The position numbers and the translations under genes are program-made. From the NCBI RefSeq assembly GCF_937967675.1, contig NZ_CALBSN010000124.1, positions 1 through 61,180 on the forward strand: a stretch of DNA of 61,180 nt, read 5' to 3'. This DNA comes from an uncultured Flavobacterium sp. GTDB lineage: Bacteria; Bacteroidota; Bacteroidia; Flavobacteriales; Flavobacteriaceae. The notes beneath the pieces were generated by a model, which was not told the DNA's origin, made no database searches, and was given only the letters and a program-made list of their open reading frames with translations. This document shows positions 46,251-56,563 of this stretch, piece by piece (position 1 is the stretch's first letter; each line of letters opens with the position of its first letter).

Positions 46251-49200
46251 ATGATAAAAGCTACTAAAACACTTCAAAGTACATTGATTATTTTTCTTTT
46301 CATTGTATTCTATTCCGAAGTAACTTTCGGAAATATCTTAAACGCACAGTTTACCACCAATCCTGCAACTGTAAGTGGTACCGTAACTATATGTAAAACT
46401 CAAGCAGTAGTATTTACAGATAGCTCAATAGGAACACTATCCAGCACAAGCTATAACTGGCAGTTTACCGGAGGTTCAACAACCATAGCAACCACAGCAG
46501 GTCCTCATGCGGTAACCTACAACACACCTGGAACCTACACCGCCTCTTTAACGCTAGATAATACATATAGCTACAGTATTACGGTAGTAGTTACTAATAA
46601 CCAACCCAGTGCTCCCTCCATTGCCTTAGTAGATGGAAATTTTTGGGCGGCAGCCGTATATAATAGTCAAAATTATTTTACCTATTGCAGCAATGATGCT
46701 ACCATTGCAGGTGGTTTGTTTTCATTTACCAGCCAATCGACACAAACCAATTCCAGTACTCAACATATTTTTGACTGGGGAGATGGAACCACAGATACTT
46801 ACACAGGAACAAATCTTGGGGAAACGTTTCATTTTTACGCGTCAGCAGGTTACTATACATTAACGTATACCGTTGTACTATCAAATGCTTGTAGTAGTAC
46901 ACGAATTTATAATTTATATATTGGCGCTATACCAACCGCAACCATAAGTGCTGTGGGAATTCCAACGCTATGCAACCCCGGAAGTGTTACCTATGACCTG
47001 TTAATTGGAGCACAAAATACTCCCGGTACTACTTATACATTTCAAGTAAATGACGGAACACCACCTGTAATTTTTAATCACCCACCACCAGCAACAATTA
47101 CACATCAATTTTTAGATAGTTCATGCGGAACTACTTCAAACATCAATAGTACAGTGTACCCAAATTCCTACCAAGCTTCTATAACAGTAAACAATCCATG
47201 TGGTAATAGTACTAATGCTGTAGGTCCAATAAACATCCAATCAGCACCAGTAGCAAATTTTACAAGAACTCCAAGTGAAAACATTGTTTGTGAAGGAACA
47301 ACGGTAGCAATACGTGATACAACAGAAGGAGGATACAATATTGGAGGTCCTCCAACATATACATGTACACAAACCTATAGGAAATATTGGACAATTTCAG
47401 GTCCAGCAGGAATAATCGCTACGAGTACCGGAGGGATTTTAATTGCAAATCCCTATATTAGTTGTTCGAATAATTTTGGTTATAACAACAACCAACCCAA
47501 TAATCCTGGTGCTTGGTTACCAACAGCCTCTAATGTATTAAACGTAACATTTTTATTACCAGGCAATTACACTATTAATTTTTATACAGGTTCAAATTCT
47601 TGTGGAATTAGCACAACAACACAAACCATATGTGTTACACCAAGAGTTATTTCAGATTTTAGCTTTTCTAACAACGTAAATTGCGCTCCTGCAACCCTAA
47701 CGGCGATAAATACTTCAAGTACACCAGGATGTGGTAACTCAATTAATTATAATTGGACTATCACACCAAGCAATCCAGATAATTGCCCAAATTATAATGC
47801 AAGTGGCTGGTCATTTACAAGCGGAAATGCTACATCAGCCACACCTGAAATAATGATAAATACACCCGGAATTTATGAAATAGCTTTAACATCTTCTTTA
47901 GCCATTCCAACGGCTGGAGCATTGTGTGCCCAAAATACAAAAACCGAAATAATTACAATAGCTGGCAAACCAATAACATCTCTTACGCCTGAAACAATAT
48001 GTCAGGGTGAAACTATCACATTAAATCCAACAGTATTTAATTGTTATGCAACAAATCCTGTAAGTTATACATGGGACTTTGGGTTAAACACACCAACTAC
48101 AATTTCAAGTAATAACGCTGCTGCACCTGTAATGACTTTTAACACTCCTGGAGTATACAATTATACTTTAACCATATCAAATGAGTGTGGCAGCAATAGT
48201 TATAATAGTAGTATTACAGTGGTTCCAAAAGTAACAGTTGTAGCAAATGGTGTATCTGCAACTTGTGTAAATACAAGTATTCAATTGAACGGAACTATAT
48301 CGGGTGGAAGCACAACAGGTACATGGACATCTTCTATAATGGGGGGTACATTTGTACCAAATGCAAATGAATTAAATCCAACTTATGTACCACCTTTAGA
48401 CTTTATCGGAACCATTACATTTACCCTTACATCAGATGCTCCAACAGCACCATGTACAATAGTTTCAGAAACATTTAGTACTACATTCAATTCTGACGCA
48501 ACAGTTAACACTGGAAATTACGATCCGATATGTGAAAACTCCAGCATCCAACTAAACGGAAATTTTGGAGGAGCTGCAACTTCAATAACATGGAATGATT
48601 CGGTTGGAGGAGTTTTTTCTAACAGTAATAGTATCAATAGCACATACACACCACCGCCAGGATACTTAGGAAACATAGTATTAACACTAACGACTAATGA
48701 CCCACTAGGCCCTTGTGATGCTGTATCTGAGAGCACAACTATCGAAGTTATTCCAATACCATCTGTTAATAATGTAGCGGATATTTTTAGTTGTGACAAC
48801 ACTGCAATAATGCCTATTAACTTTACAGGAAATAATGCCAATGTTTTCACATGGACAAACTCTAATACTAATATTGGCTTACCTACTAATGGAACTGGAG
48901 ATATTAGCTTTGTAGCTTCAAATACAACAAATAGTACTATTTCAAGCACCATTACAGTTACTCCCTTTAACAATGTTAGAACTTCTTTTTGTAATGGAAA
49001 CCCAATAACATTTAGCATTTCAGTAAATCCAAGACCACAAGTAAACTTAGTAAGCAATAAAACGTATTGCAATGGAGACATCACTACACTCATTGAATTT
49101 ACAACATCTAATTTAGATGGCAACACAACTTATGAGTGGACAAATGATAATACAGCTATAGGGTTACCTTCAAATGGAACAGGTAATATTACTTCATTTA

Positions 49201-52200
49201 ATGCAACTAATACATCAAACAGTCCAATAGTTAGCATAATTAGTGTAACACCAACTTACACAAATAACGGCATAAGTTGTAGAGGGAATACAATGGAATT
49301 CACAATTACTGTAAACCCAACGGCACAAGTAAATCCAACACAAAATAAAACCTACTGTAATAACGAAGTAATTAATACGATCACATTTGCTTCATCTAAT
49401 ATAGGTGGAACAAATAGTTATGAATGGACAAATGATAACCCAACTATAGGACTTGCCACATCTGGAACTGGAGACATCAATTTTACTACTTCAAACAATA
49501 CAATTGGCCCACTTATAGCGAATATTACTGTTACGCCAATATTTACAAACAATGGAATTTCATGTAATGGCAGTAGTGAAACATTTACGATTACAGTTAA
49601 CCCAACCATTCAAATTAATCCTATTAGCGATCAAACACTTTGTAATGGTGATAATACAAGTACAATTCAATTTTCAACAAATACAAGTATTGGAAATACA
49701 ATATTTAACTGGACAAATGACAATCCAAACATTGGTTTAAGTGCGAATGGAATTGGAAATATTGATAGTTTTGTCGCAATTAATAACACGAATAGTCCCA
49801 TAACTGCAACTATTAGCGTAACACCAACCTTTACCTATAACGGAATAAATTGTAATGGAATCACTGAAGAAATTAGAATCACAATAAATCCTACTGCTCA
49901 AGTAAACCCAATTACAAATAATATAGTTTGCCAAAATTCGTCAACTACTCCAATTCAATTTACAACAAATAATTTGATGGGGATTACAACTTATCAATGG
50001 ACAAATAACAATTCAAATATTGGTTTACCATCAAGTGGAAATGGTAACATACCAAGTTTTATAGCCATTAATACCACAACAGCGCCTATTACAGCAACAA
50101 TTACTGTAACTCCATATTTCACTAATAACGGTATCACTTGCAGTGGAAATAGTGAAACTTTTACTATTACTGTTAATCCATTAGCACAAGTAAATCAACC
50201 AATAGACCAAGTAGTGTGCAATGGTACCAACACCAATGCCATTATTTTTTCAACATTAATTACACAAGGAATTACTACATATGAATGGACAAACAATACA
50301 CCATCTATTGGCCTAGCTACAAGTGGAACTGGAGATATAAATGCTTTTACAGCCTTAAATCCAACTCAAAACCCAATTACAGCAACAATAACAGTCACAC
50401 CAACTTTCACTTATAACGGCATAAGTTGCATAGGAAACAACATTCAATTTACTATTACTGTTAACCCAAGTCCTGAAATCTTATTTTCCCTACCTAATCA
50501 AACCATTTGCTCACAAGAAAACACAGCTGAAGTAATTTTATCAAGCTCTGCAGCAAATATAAATTTTTCTTGGACTACAACACAACCTGCAGGTATTGAA
50601 GGGGTAATAACATCAGGTACAGATAGTATCCCAATACAGAATTTAATAAATTTAACAAACGTTCCTATTACTGTTACTTATGAAGCTTATGCAAGCACTA
50701 ATGATTTAAATGCGTGTCAAGGATTAGCTTATTTCTACTCTGTAACAGTTAATCCAAAACCAAATTTAATCAACGAAGATATTTTACTATGTAGTGAACA
50801 AACATATATTTTTTCACCCACTAATGGTGTTCCTAATGCTACTATTATTGTACCATCCAATACAAATTATAACTGGATAATTACACCAAATTCAAATATT
50901 TTAGGCGCAAGTAATGGTTCGGGTAGTGAAATAAATCAAACATTGACAAACACAACAGCAACACCTCAAACCATAACGTATATAGTAACACCAGAGACTA
51001 ATGGCTGTATAGGAAATGATTTCACACTTAATTTCTTGGTATTACCAAAACCAGATGTATTATTTAACATCCCTAATCAAACGTTATGTAATGGCAGTAC
51101 TTCATCGCCTATAGAATTGTATTCAACAATTCCAGGTAATTATACTTATATTTGGAATACAACAATTCCAGCTGGCATTTCAGGGGCAATAAGTAATGGT
51201 ACTGGAAATATCCCAAGTCAAACTTTACAAAATAATACAAATTTACCATTAACCATAACGTATGAATCATATGCTATATTTGATAATTTAGGATCTTCTT
51301 GTACAGGTCCTATAAGTACTTATGAGATAACAGTAAATCCATCGTTCTCGGCTTCTAGTACTATTTCAAATTATAATGGATATAATATTAGTGGATTTGG
51401 TGGCAACAATGGATTTATTGAATTAGAGATATTTGGAGGTTCCGGTAGTTATAATTACAATTGGACGGGACCTAATGGCTATGTAGCTGTTACTGAAGAT
51501 GCATATAATTTAATTGCAGGAGACTATATGGTTACAATTAATGATGGCATATGTCCACCCATAATTTTAAACTTTAGTTTAAACCAACCAGATGAATTAC
51601 TGGCAATTAATAACAATAGTGCACTAACAAATGTAGATTGCTTTGGAACTGCAACAGGCACTTTAGGAATTTCAATTACACAAGAATCTGTACCTCCTTA
51701 TACATTTATAGTCAATAACAATGGAAACGTAATTCAAACCATTACAAATTCGTACAGTTCAACTCCTACTTTTAATGGGTTAAGTGCAGGAATTTATGAT
51801 ATTCAAATCATTGATGCTAATGGAAATACTAAAACCATTTCTAATTTAGTCATTTCTGAACCTACTGAATTAATAGCAACTACAACTGCTACTCAGATAA
51901 GTTGTTTTGGTTCAAATGATGCCAGTATAACACTATCAATTATCGGGGGAACACCTCCTTATAATATCAATTGGAGTAACTTTGCAACAGGTACTCAATT
52001 AAATAACTTAGGAGCAGGAACTTATACAGCAATAGTTACAGATGCTAAAGGGTGTGTTAAAATTGTACAAACAATTATCAACGACCTCCCTGTGTTTATG
52101 TTACAACCTGTTGTGAATCAAATTAGTTGTTTTGGACAAACCAATGGAAGTATAGATTTAGGATTAATTGGGGGTCAAGCACCTATTACAGTAACTTGGA

Positions 52201-53330
52201 ATGATGGAAGCACCGCAGGATTAGTTAGAAATAATTTATCTGAAGGTATTTATACCGCTATTATAACAGATGGAATGGGATGTACAATACAAAGAACATT
52301 TGCAATTACCGCACCACAAATCCTAATAATAGATGGCATAGTTCAAAATGATTTAAATTGCTCATCAAGCAACTCCGGAAGTATTAATTTAATACCTTCA
52401 GGTGGAACACCTCCTTATCGCTTTAATTGGTCTAACGGAGCAACAACAGAAGATCTTATTAACATAACTAGTGGAAATTATTCTGTCATAGTAACAGACT
52501 CACGAGGCTGTAGTGTTGTAGGACAATACAATGTATTTAGACCGCAACCACTTTTAGTAAATTTAACACGAGTACAAAGAGTAAATTGTGATAATGGAGA
52601 AGTCTACAATGATTTTGAAGCAATTGTAAGTGGAGGTGTACCTCCATATCAAATAAATTGGAGCAACGGAACTCCATCTGGACAGTTTAACCAATTCATG
52701 ACAACAACTCAGAATGGATTAATTTCGGTAACTGTGATTGATGGATATTCGTGTTCAAACTCGGCAAGCTATACCATTTCAAATCCTGAAATAGGAACTT
52801 CATTATTCACACAAAATGCTTTTGGATATACAGCTCTAGGTTATTATGCTATCGAAGACCCTATACAATTTACAAATTTATCCACTGGAACTCCTATAAG
52901 TTACATTTGGAATTTTGGTGATGGTACTTTTTCAAATGAAGAAAACCCAACACATATTTATATGACAGAGGGAAATTATGATGTAACTCTTACAGTAACC
53001 TACGAATTGGGTTGCGTTAGTACGTTTACATTAAATTTAAACATAACAAAAGGATATAAATTGATTGTACCCAATGGATTTACAGCTAACAACGACACTA
53101 TTAATGATAATTTTGCACCAGCATTCGAAGGTTTGAAATCGTTACAATTAAGTATTTATGACAGTTGGGGAAATTTGATTTTCTTTGAAGAAGGTGACAA
53201 TTTAGCGGGATGGAACGGAACCATAAACAATATCCCTGCAGAAAACGGAAATTATTATTACAAATTAAGCGCAAGTACGTTTTTTGGTAAAAAAATCGAA
53301 CAAAATGGAGCTTTTGTCTTACTTAAATAA
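46251..53330 (+). CDS. SprB-like giant surface adhesin with type B (gliding motility-associated) sorting domain
   Basis: The 2359-aa product has a signal peptide (about 1-32). PKD-like domains occupy about 33-830 (e.g. YNWQFTGGSTTIA, FDWGDGTTDTYTG). Six to nine tandem units of about 95 aa follow (about 837-1700), each with VNPxxQVNP...CNG, TYEWTNDNxxIGL, SGTGDI and ITVTPxFTNNGISCNG. Six SprB-type repeats come next (about 1700-2180; pattern ISCFGxxxGSI, GGTPPYxxxWSNG, AGxYTxIVTDxxGC), then a PKD domain with YIWNFGDGTFSNEENPTHIY. The last 95 residues are the gliding motility-associated C-terminal domain: VPNGFTANNDTINDNFAP, LSIYDSWGNLIF, GWNGTINN, GNYYYKLSA. SprF-family gene 8 bp downstream. 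Likely adhesin for gliding or attachment. Confidence 0.92.
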   Translation: MIKATKTLQSTLIIFLFIVFYSEVTFGNILNAQFTTNPATVSGTVTICKTQAVVFTDSSIGTLSSTSYNWQFTGGSTTIATTAGPHAVTYNTPGTYTASLTLDNTYSYSITVVVTNNQPSAPSIALVDGNFWAAAVYNSQNYFTYCSNDATIAGGLFSFTSQSTQTNSSTQHIFDWGDGTTDTYTGTNLGETFHFYASAGYYTLTYTVVLSNACSSTRIYNLYIGAIPTATISAVGIPTLCNPGSVTYDLLIGAQNTPGTTYTFQVNDGTPPVIFNHPPPATITHQFLDSSCGTTSNINSTVYPNSYQASITVNNPCGNSTNAVGPINIQSAPVANFTRTPSENIVCEGTTVAIRDTTEGGYNIGGPPTYTCTQTYRKYWTISGPAGIIATSTGGILIANPYISCSNNFGYNNNQPNNPGAWLPTASNVLNVTFLLPGNYTINFYTGSNSCGISTTTQTICVTPRVISDFSFSNNVNCAPATLTAINTSSTPGCGNSINYNWTITPSNPDNCPNYNASGWSFTSGNATSATPEIMINTPGIYEIALTSSLAIPTAGALCAQNTKTEIITIAGKPITSLTPETICQGETITLNPTVFNCYATNPVSYTWDFGLNTPTTISSNNAAAPVMTFNTPGVYNYTLTISNECGSNSYNSSITVVPKVTVVANGVSATCVNTSIQLNGTISGGSTTGTWTSSIMGGTFVPNANELNPTYVPPLDFIGTITFTLTSDAPTAPCTIVSETFSTTFNSDATVNTGNYDPICENSSIQLNGNFGGAATSITWNDSVGGVFSNSNSINSTYTPPPGYLGNIVLTLTTNDPLGPCDAVSESTTIEVIPIPSVNNVADIFSCDNTAIMPINFTGNNANVFTWTNSNTNIGLPTNGTGDISFVASNTTNSTISSTITVTPFNNVRTSFCNGNPITFSISVNPRPQVNLVSNKTYCNGDITTLIEFTTSNLDGNTTYEWTNDNTAIGLPSNGTGNITSFNATNTSNSPIVSIISVTPTYTNNGISCRGNTMEFTITVNPTAQVNPTQNKTYCNNEVINTITFASSNIGGTNSYEWTNDNPTIGLATSGTGDINFTTSNNTIGPLIANITVTPIFTNNGISCNGSSETFTITVNPTIQINPISDQTLCNGDNTSTIQFSTNTSIGNTIFNWTNDNPNIGLSANGIGNIDSFVAINNTNSPITATISVTPTFTYNGINCNGITEEIRITINPTAQVNPITNNIVCQNSSTTPIQFTTNNLMGITTYQWTNNNSNIGLPSSGNGNIPSFIAINTTTAPITATITVTPYFTNNGITCSGNSETFTITVNPLAQVNQPIDQVVCNGTNTNAIIFSTLITQGITTYEWTNNTPSIGLATSGTGDINAFTALNPTQNPITATITVTPTFTYNGISCIGNNIQFTITVNPSPEILFSLPNQTICSQENTAEVILSSSAANINFSWTTTQPAGIEGVITSGTDSIPIQNLINLTNVPITVTYEAYASTNDLNACQGLAYFYSVTVNPKPNLINEDILLCSEQTYIFSPTNGVPNATIIVPSNTNYNWIITPNSNILGASNGSGSEINQTLTNTTATPQTITYIVTPETNGCIGNDFTLNFLVLPKPDVLFNIPNQTLCNGSTSSPIELYSTIPGNYTYIWNTTIPAGISGAISNGTGNIPSQTLQNNTNLPLTITYESYAIFDNLGSSCTGPISTYEITVNPSFSASSTISNYNGYNISGFGGNNGFIELEIFGGSGSYNYNWTGPNGYVAVTEDAYNLIAGDYMVTINDGICPPIILNFSLNQPDELLAINNNSALTNVDCFGTATGTLGISITQESVPPYTFIVNNNGNVIQTITNSYSSTPTFNGLSAGIYDIQIIDANGNTKTISNLVISEPTELIATTTATQISCFGSNDASITLSIIGGTPPYNINWSNFATGTQLNNLGAGTYTAIVTDAKGCVKIVQTIINDLPVFMLQPVVNQISCFGQTNGSIDLGLIGGQAPITVTWNDGSTAGLVRNNLSEGIYTAIITDGMGCTIQRTFAITAPQILIIDGIVQNDLNCSSSNSGSINLIPSGGTPPYRFNWSNGATTEDLINITSGNYSVIVTDSRGCSVVGQYNVFRPQPLLVNLTRVQRVNCDNGEVYNDFEAIVSGGVPPYQINWSNGTPSGQFNQFMTTTQNGLISVTVIDGYSCSNSASYTISNPEIGTSLFTQNAFGYTALGYYAIEDPIQFTNLSTGTPISYIWNFGDGTFSNEENPTHIYMTEGNYDVTLTVTYELGCVSTFTLNLNITKGYKLIVPNGFTANNDTINDNFAPAFEGLKSLQLSIYDSWGNLIFFEEGDNLAGWNGTINNIPAENGNYYYKLSASTFFGKKIEQNGAFVLLK
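48760..50470 (+). repeat. Tandem PKD-like repeats inside the SprB-like gene (~285 bp unit)
   Basis: Six consecutive units of about 285 bp encode about 95 aa each. Each starts near a Val-Asn-Pro and a Cys-Asn pair and contains YEWTNDN, SGTGDI and NNGISCNG. Protein identity is high but third codon positions vary, so the array is old. Confidence 0.8.
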
Positions 53331-53338
53331 TCAAAACT

Positions 53339-54334
53339 ATGAAATTAAAAGCAGTAATATACAGTATATTCATAGGATTATTAAGTACATCTATAAAAGC
53401 TCAAGATCCTATTTTCACCCAATATTTTTTAGTACCAGAATCTATCAATCCCGGTTTTACAGGATTTTTAGAAACAACGAGTGCTGGTGTTATGCACCGC
53501 ACACAATGGACCAGCTTACAATATAAAATGGATACTAACTACGCTTATGCAAGCACATGGTTAGAAAACAGCAATAGTGGCATTGGTGTAACTTTTCTTA
53601 ATCACCGTGAAAACTTCACAGGGTATAATTTTTTACAAGCAAATATTAATTATGCTTATCGAATAGATTTAAATTACGAATGGTATTTTAGACCCGGAAT
53701 TGAAGTTGGCTATGGAAGCAAAAGCTTTGGCTTTCAAAATTTATTATTAAGAGACCAAATTAACATCAGTTCAGAAACCATAAATCCAATAAGTATTGAT
53801 CCATTACAACTAAACAATAGAATTCATTTTATTGATATTTCAACAGGTTTATTATTCTATAAAGACAATATGTGGATTGGGACAGCTGTAAAACACCTCA
53901 ACAAACCTAATATTGCTATGGCAGAAGAGGGAAATATTCCTTTAGAAATGTTTTACAATATTTCGGGTGGATATGAATTTGATTTTGGCCAAGTAATAAC
54001 TACTTTTTTACCATTAGAAACTAGAATGATGGTTACCGCCAACTTCATGAAACAAGGACAATACAATCGATTAGATGTAGGAGGCTCCTTCATCTTTAAT
54101 CATTTTACCATAGGAGTTACAACGGCATTAAATCCAATGAAAAAAGCAGACAATAGTCACACCTTAACTTCGGTAAACTTGTTTAGTGGATTAAAATATG
54201 AGAATTTTAAATTCGGATTTTCCTATGACGCAAACACCTCCAAGATAGGTAATACTGGAGGTGTTTTCGAACTAGGATTAGTATATCAATTTGATGTTGA
54301 TGCTAGAAATTGTTTTGGCTGTCCTGGATACTAA
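53339..54334 (+). CDS. PorP/SprF family outer membrane protein
   Basis: This 331-aa protein has a signal peptide (about 1-21) and then the family start QDPIFTQYFLVPESINPGF with TGFLETTSAGVMHRTQWTSL. Barrel strands follow (YRIDLNYEWYFRPGIEVGYG, GTAVKHLNKPN, FKFGFSYDANTSKIGNTGGV). In Flavobacterium johnsoniae SprF is needed to bring SprB to the surface, and each SprB-like protein tends to have its own partner. This gene is 8 bp after the SprB-like gene, a typical pair. It would retain or assemble that adhesin on the outer membrane. Confidence 0.93.
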   Translation: MKLKAVIYSIFIGLLSTSIKAQDPIFTQYFLVPESINPGFTGFLETTSAGVMHRTQWTSLQYKMDTNYAYASTWLENSNSGIGVTFLNHRENFTGYNFLQANINYAYRIDLNYEWYFRPGIEVGYGSKSFGFQNLLLRDQINISSETINPISIDPLQLNNRIHFIDISTGLLFYKDNMWIGTAVKHLNKPNIAMAEEGNIPLEMFYNISGGYEFDFGQVITTFLPLETRMMVTANFMKQGQYNRLDVGGSFIFNHFTIGVTTALNPMKKADNSHTLTSVNLFSGLKYENFKFGFSYDANTSKIGNTGGVFELGLVYQFDVDARNCFGCPGY

Positions 54335-54338
54335 AGTA

Positions 54339-55724
54339 TTAACCAATTTTATTATAATGAAAACCTATTGCATTCATTTTTTTTGCATCTAAGATGTTTC
54401 TTCCATCAAAAACAAAGGCAGGTTTTAACATGGCATCATAAATTTTTTGCCAATCATATTCTTTAAACTCATCCCATTCTGTTAACACAGCAATTGCGTG
54501 AGCATCTTTACAAGCATCATAAGGATTATCATACACATGAACACCCTGTAAATTGGCAGCTTCAGAACGAGTCTCCAAATAATTCAAATCAGATTGAATT
54601 TGAACTGCATCTACTTTTGGATCATAAACATGAATAGAGGCTTGCTCATTTAACAAATCATCAGCAACATAGATTGCTGCAGATTCACGGGTATCGTTTG
54701 TATCTTTCTTAAAAGCCCATCCTAAAAACGCTATCTTTTTCCCTGAAACAGTGTTATACAACGTTTTAACGATATTTTTAGCAAAACGTCTTTTTTGATG
54801 ATCATTCATAATAATGACCTGTTCCCAATAATCCGCTACTTCATTTAATCCATAAGACTTAGCAATATAAACTAAATTTAAAATATCTTTTTGAAAACAA
54901 GACCCTCCAAAACCTACTGATGATTTTAGAAATTTAGGCCCAATTCTACTATCCATACCGATAGCTCTTGCCACTTCATTTACATCAGCACCCGTTTTTT
55001 CACATAATTCACTTAATGCATTTATAGAAGAAACACGTTGCGCTAAAAAAGCATTAGCCGTTAATTTTGACAATTCAGAAGACCAAACATTTGTAGTTAA
55101 TATATTCTCTTTTGGAACCCAATTTGCATAAACTTCTACCAAAAGATCTATAGCTTTTTGTCCTTCAGGAGTAGTGTCTCCACCAATTAAAACGCGATCA
55201 GGAGCTAATAAATCTTCTACAGCTGTTCCCTCTGCCAAAAACTCTGGATTTGACAAAATTTGGAAATTAACTCCGTTACCCGTATGATCTAATATGTTTT
55301 TTATGGCACTAGCTGTACGAACTGGCAAGGTAGATTTTTCTACCACAATTTTATCATTTTTAGCTACACGAGCAATTTGACGAGCACATAATTCAATATA
55401 TTTTAAATCGGCTGCCATACCCTTTCCTACTCCATATGTTTTTGTAGGCGTATTAACAGATATAAATATCATATCAGCAGCATCAATTGCAGCATCAACA
55501 TCGGTAGAAAAAAATAAGTTTCTTCCTCTCGCCTCTGCTACAACATCACTAAGTCCAGGCTCATAAATGGGTATTTTGTTTACATCTGGATCATTCCAAG
55601 CCGCAATTCTTTTTTCGTTCAAATCCACAACTGTCACTTTAATATGTGGACATCTTTGAGCTATTATTGCCATTGTAGGTCCACCCACATAACCCGCTCC
55701 AATACAACAAATATTTTTAACCAT
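54339..55724 (-). CDS. ugd: UDP-glucose 6-dehydrogenase
   Basis: This 461-aa enzyme oxidises UDP-glucose to UDP-glucuronate with NAD. It is of the longer, eukaryote-like class: CCIGAGYVGGPTMAIIAQRC starts the Rossmann domain, with SVNTPTKTYGVGKGMAADL, VEKSTLPVRTA, LSNPEFLAEGTA and GFGGSCFQKDILN, the catalytic Cys being near residue 276. AFKKDTNDTRESAAIYV lies in the C-terminal domain. It converges on the SprF-like gene (stops 5 bp apart). It could supply glucuronate for envelope polymers, including the cluster nearby. Confidence 0.95.
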   Translation of the reverse strand: MVKNICCIGAGYVGGPTMAIIAQRCPHIKVTVVDLNEKRIAAWNDPDVNKIPIYEPGLSDVVAEARGRNLFFSTDVDAAIDAADMIFISVNTPTKTYGVGKGMAADLKYIELCARQIARVAKNDKIVVEKSTLPVRTASAIKNILDHTGNGVNFQILSNPEFLAEGTAVEDLLAPDRVLIGGDTTPEGQKAIDLLVEVYANWVPKENILTTNVWSSELSKLTANAFLAQRVSSINALSELCEKTGADVNEVARAIGMDSRIGPKFLKSSVGFGGSCFQKDILNLVYIAKSYGLNEVADYWEQVIIMNDHQKRRFAKNIVKTLYNTVSGKKIAFLGWAFKKDTNDTRESAAIYVADDLLNEQASIHVYDPKVDAVQIQSDLNYLETRSEAANLQGVHVYDNPYDACKDAHAIAVLTEWDEFKEYDWQKIYDAMLKPAFVFDGRNILDAKKMNAIGFHYNKIG

Positions 55725-55764
55725 CTCTTTAGTTTGATTTTTTAATGTTATTAGCTTATATTTT

Positions 55765-55772
55765 CAAAAGTA
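55765..55772 (-). promoter_or_regulatory. Candidate -7 element of ugd
   Basis: The minus strand reads TACTTTTG (TAnnTTTG) about 40 bp before the ugd start. No -33 TTG at the usual distance. Confidence 0.45.
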
Positions 55773-55802
55773 AAATTACTACTTTTTTTATTTTAATTTT
55801 GT

Positions 55803-56423
55803 TTAAAGTTGTTTAATAGCTTTTTCAAAAGGTATTCTATGTAATAAACTTCTACCAAGTGTTACTTCATCAGCATATTCTAATTCATCTCCCACAGCAA
55901 TTCCCCTAGCAATAGTTGAAATTTTAATATCCAAATCCTTAATTTGTTTGTAAATATAAAAATTAGTCGTATCCCCTTCCATTGTTGAACTTAATGCAAA
56001 AATAATTTCAGCAACATTTCCTTGTTTTACTTTATCAACTAACGAAGAAATCTTTAATTGACTTGGCCCAACACCTTCAATTGGAGAAATTTTCCCGCCT
56101 AAAACATGATAAACTCCTTTAAACATTCCTGTATTTTCCAATGCCATCACATCTCGAACATCTTCCACCACACAAATTATCGATTTATCACGAGAAGGAT
56201 TAGAGCAAATCCCACAAATATCAGCATCCGAAATGGTATGACATTCTTTGCAGTATTGAATATCATTTCGCATGACAGTTAAAGCTGAAGATAAAACTTC
56301 AGTTTGCTCAGAAGGTTGTTTTAATAAATGTAAAACCAAACGCAATGCCGTTCTTTTACCAATTCCTGGTAATTGAGCCATTTCATTAACCGCGTTTTCC
56401 AATAATTTTGATGGTAATTCCAT
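55803..56423 (-). CDS. recR: Recombination protein RecR
   Basis: This 206-aa protein is full length for RecR, which loads RecA at gaps with RecF and RecO. It has the helix-hairpin-helix region LPGIGKRTALRLVLHLL (about 19-35), a zinc finger with Cys at 58, 61, 70 and 73 (CKECHTISDADICGIC) and a Toprim domain (about 80-175: IICVVEDVRDVMALE, GVYHVLGGKISP, TTNFYI). It ends in the usual helical tail. It stands alone upstream of the ugd gene on the same strand, 78 bp apart, so it could share a transcript with it. Confidence 0.97.
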   Translation of the reverse strand: MELPSKLLENAVNEMAQLPGIGKRTALRLVLHLLKQPSEQTEVLSSALTVMRNDIQYCKECHTISDADICGICSNPSRDKSIICVVEDVRDVMALENTGMFKGVYHVLGGKISPIEGVGPSQLKISSLVDKVKQGNVAEIIFALSSTMEGDTTNFYIYKQIKDLDIKISTIARGIAVGDELEYADEVTLGRSLLHRIPFEKAIKQL

Positions 56424-56440
56424 TTAGCAAAAGTAAAAAA

Positions 56441-56471
56441 AAGTTGGGAGATGTAAGTTGGAAGTTGGGAG
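56441..56471 (+). repeat. Direct repeat AAGTTGGGAG upstream of recR
   Basis: aagttgggag occurs at 56441-56450 and 56462-56471 with the related aagttgg between (56455-56461). Short repeats of this kind are seen between genes in flavobacteria; no role is evident. Confidence 0.7.
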
Positions 56472-56563
56472 TTTTCCGAAAATAATTACAAATGAATTTT
56501 CTTTAAGCTTATTTCAACAAACTTCTATCTTTTTGCTATTTTAGCACATTCAAAAACCAATAT

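Noticed and set aside
48518..49126. 202-codon frame antisense to the SprB-like gene
   Set aside because: It is a shadow of a Thr/Asn-rich repeat region, which leaves stops rare on the other strand; the sense frame has clear domains.
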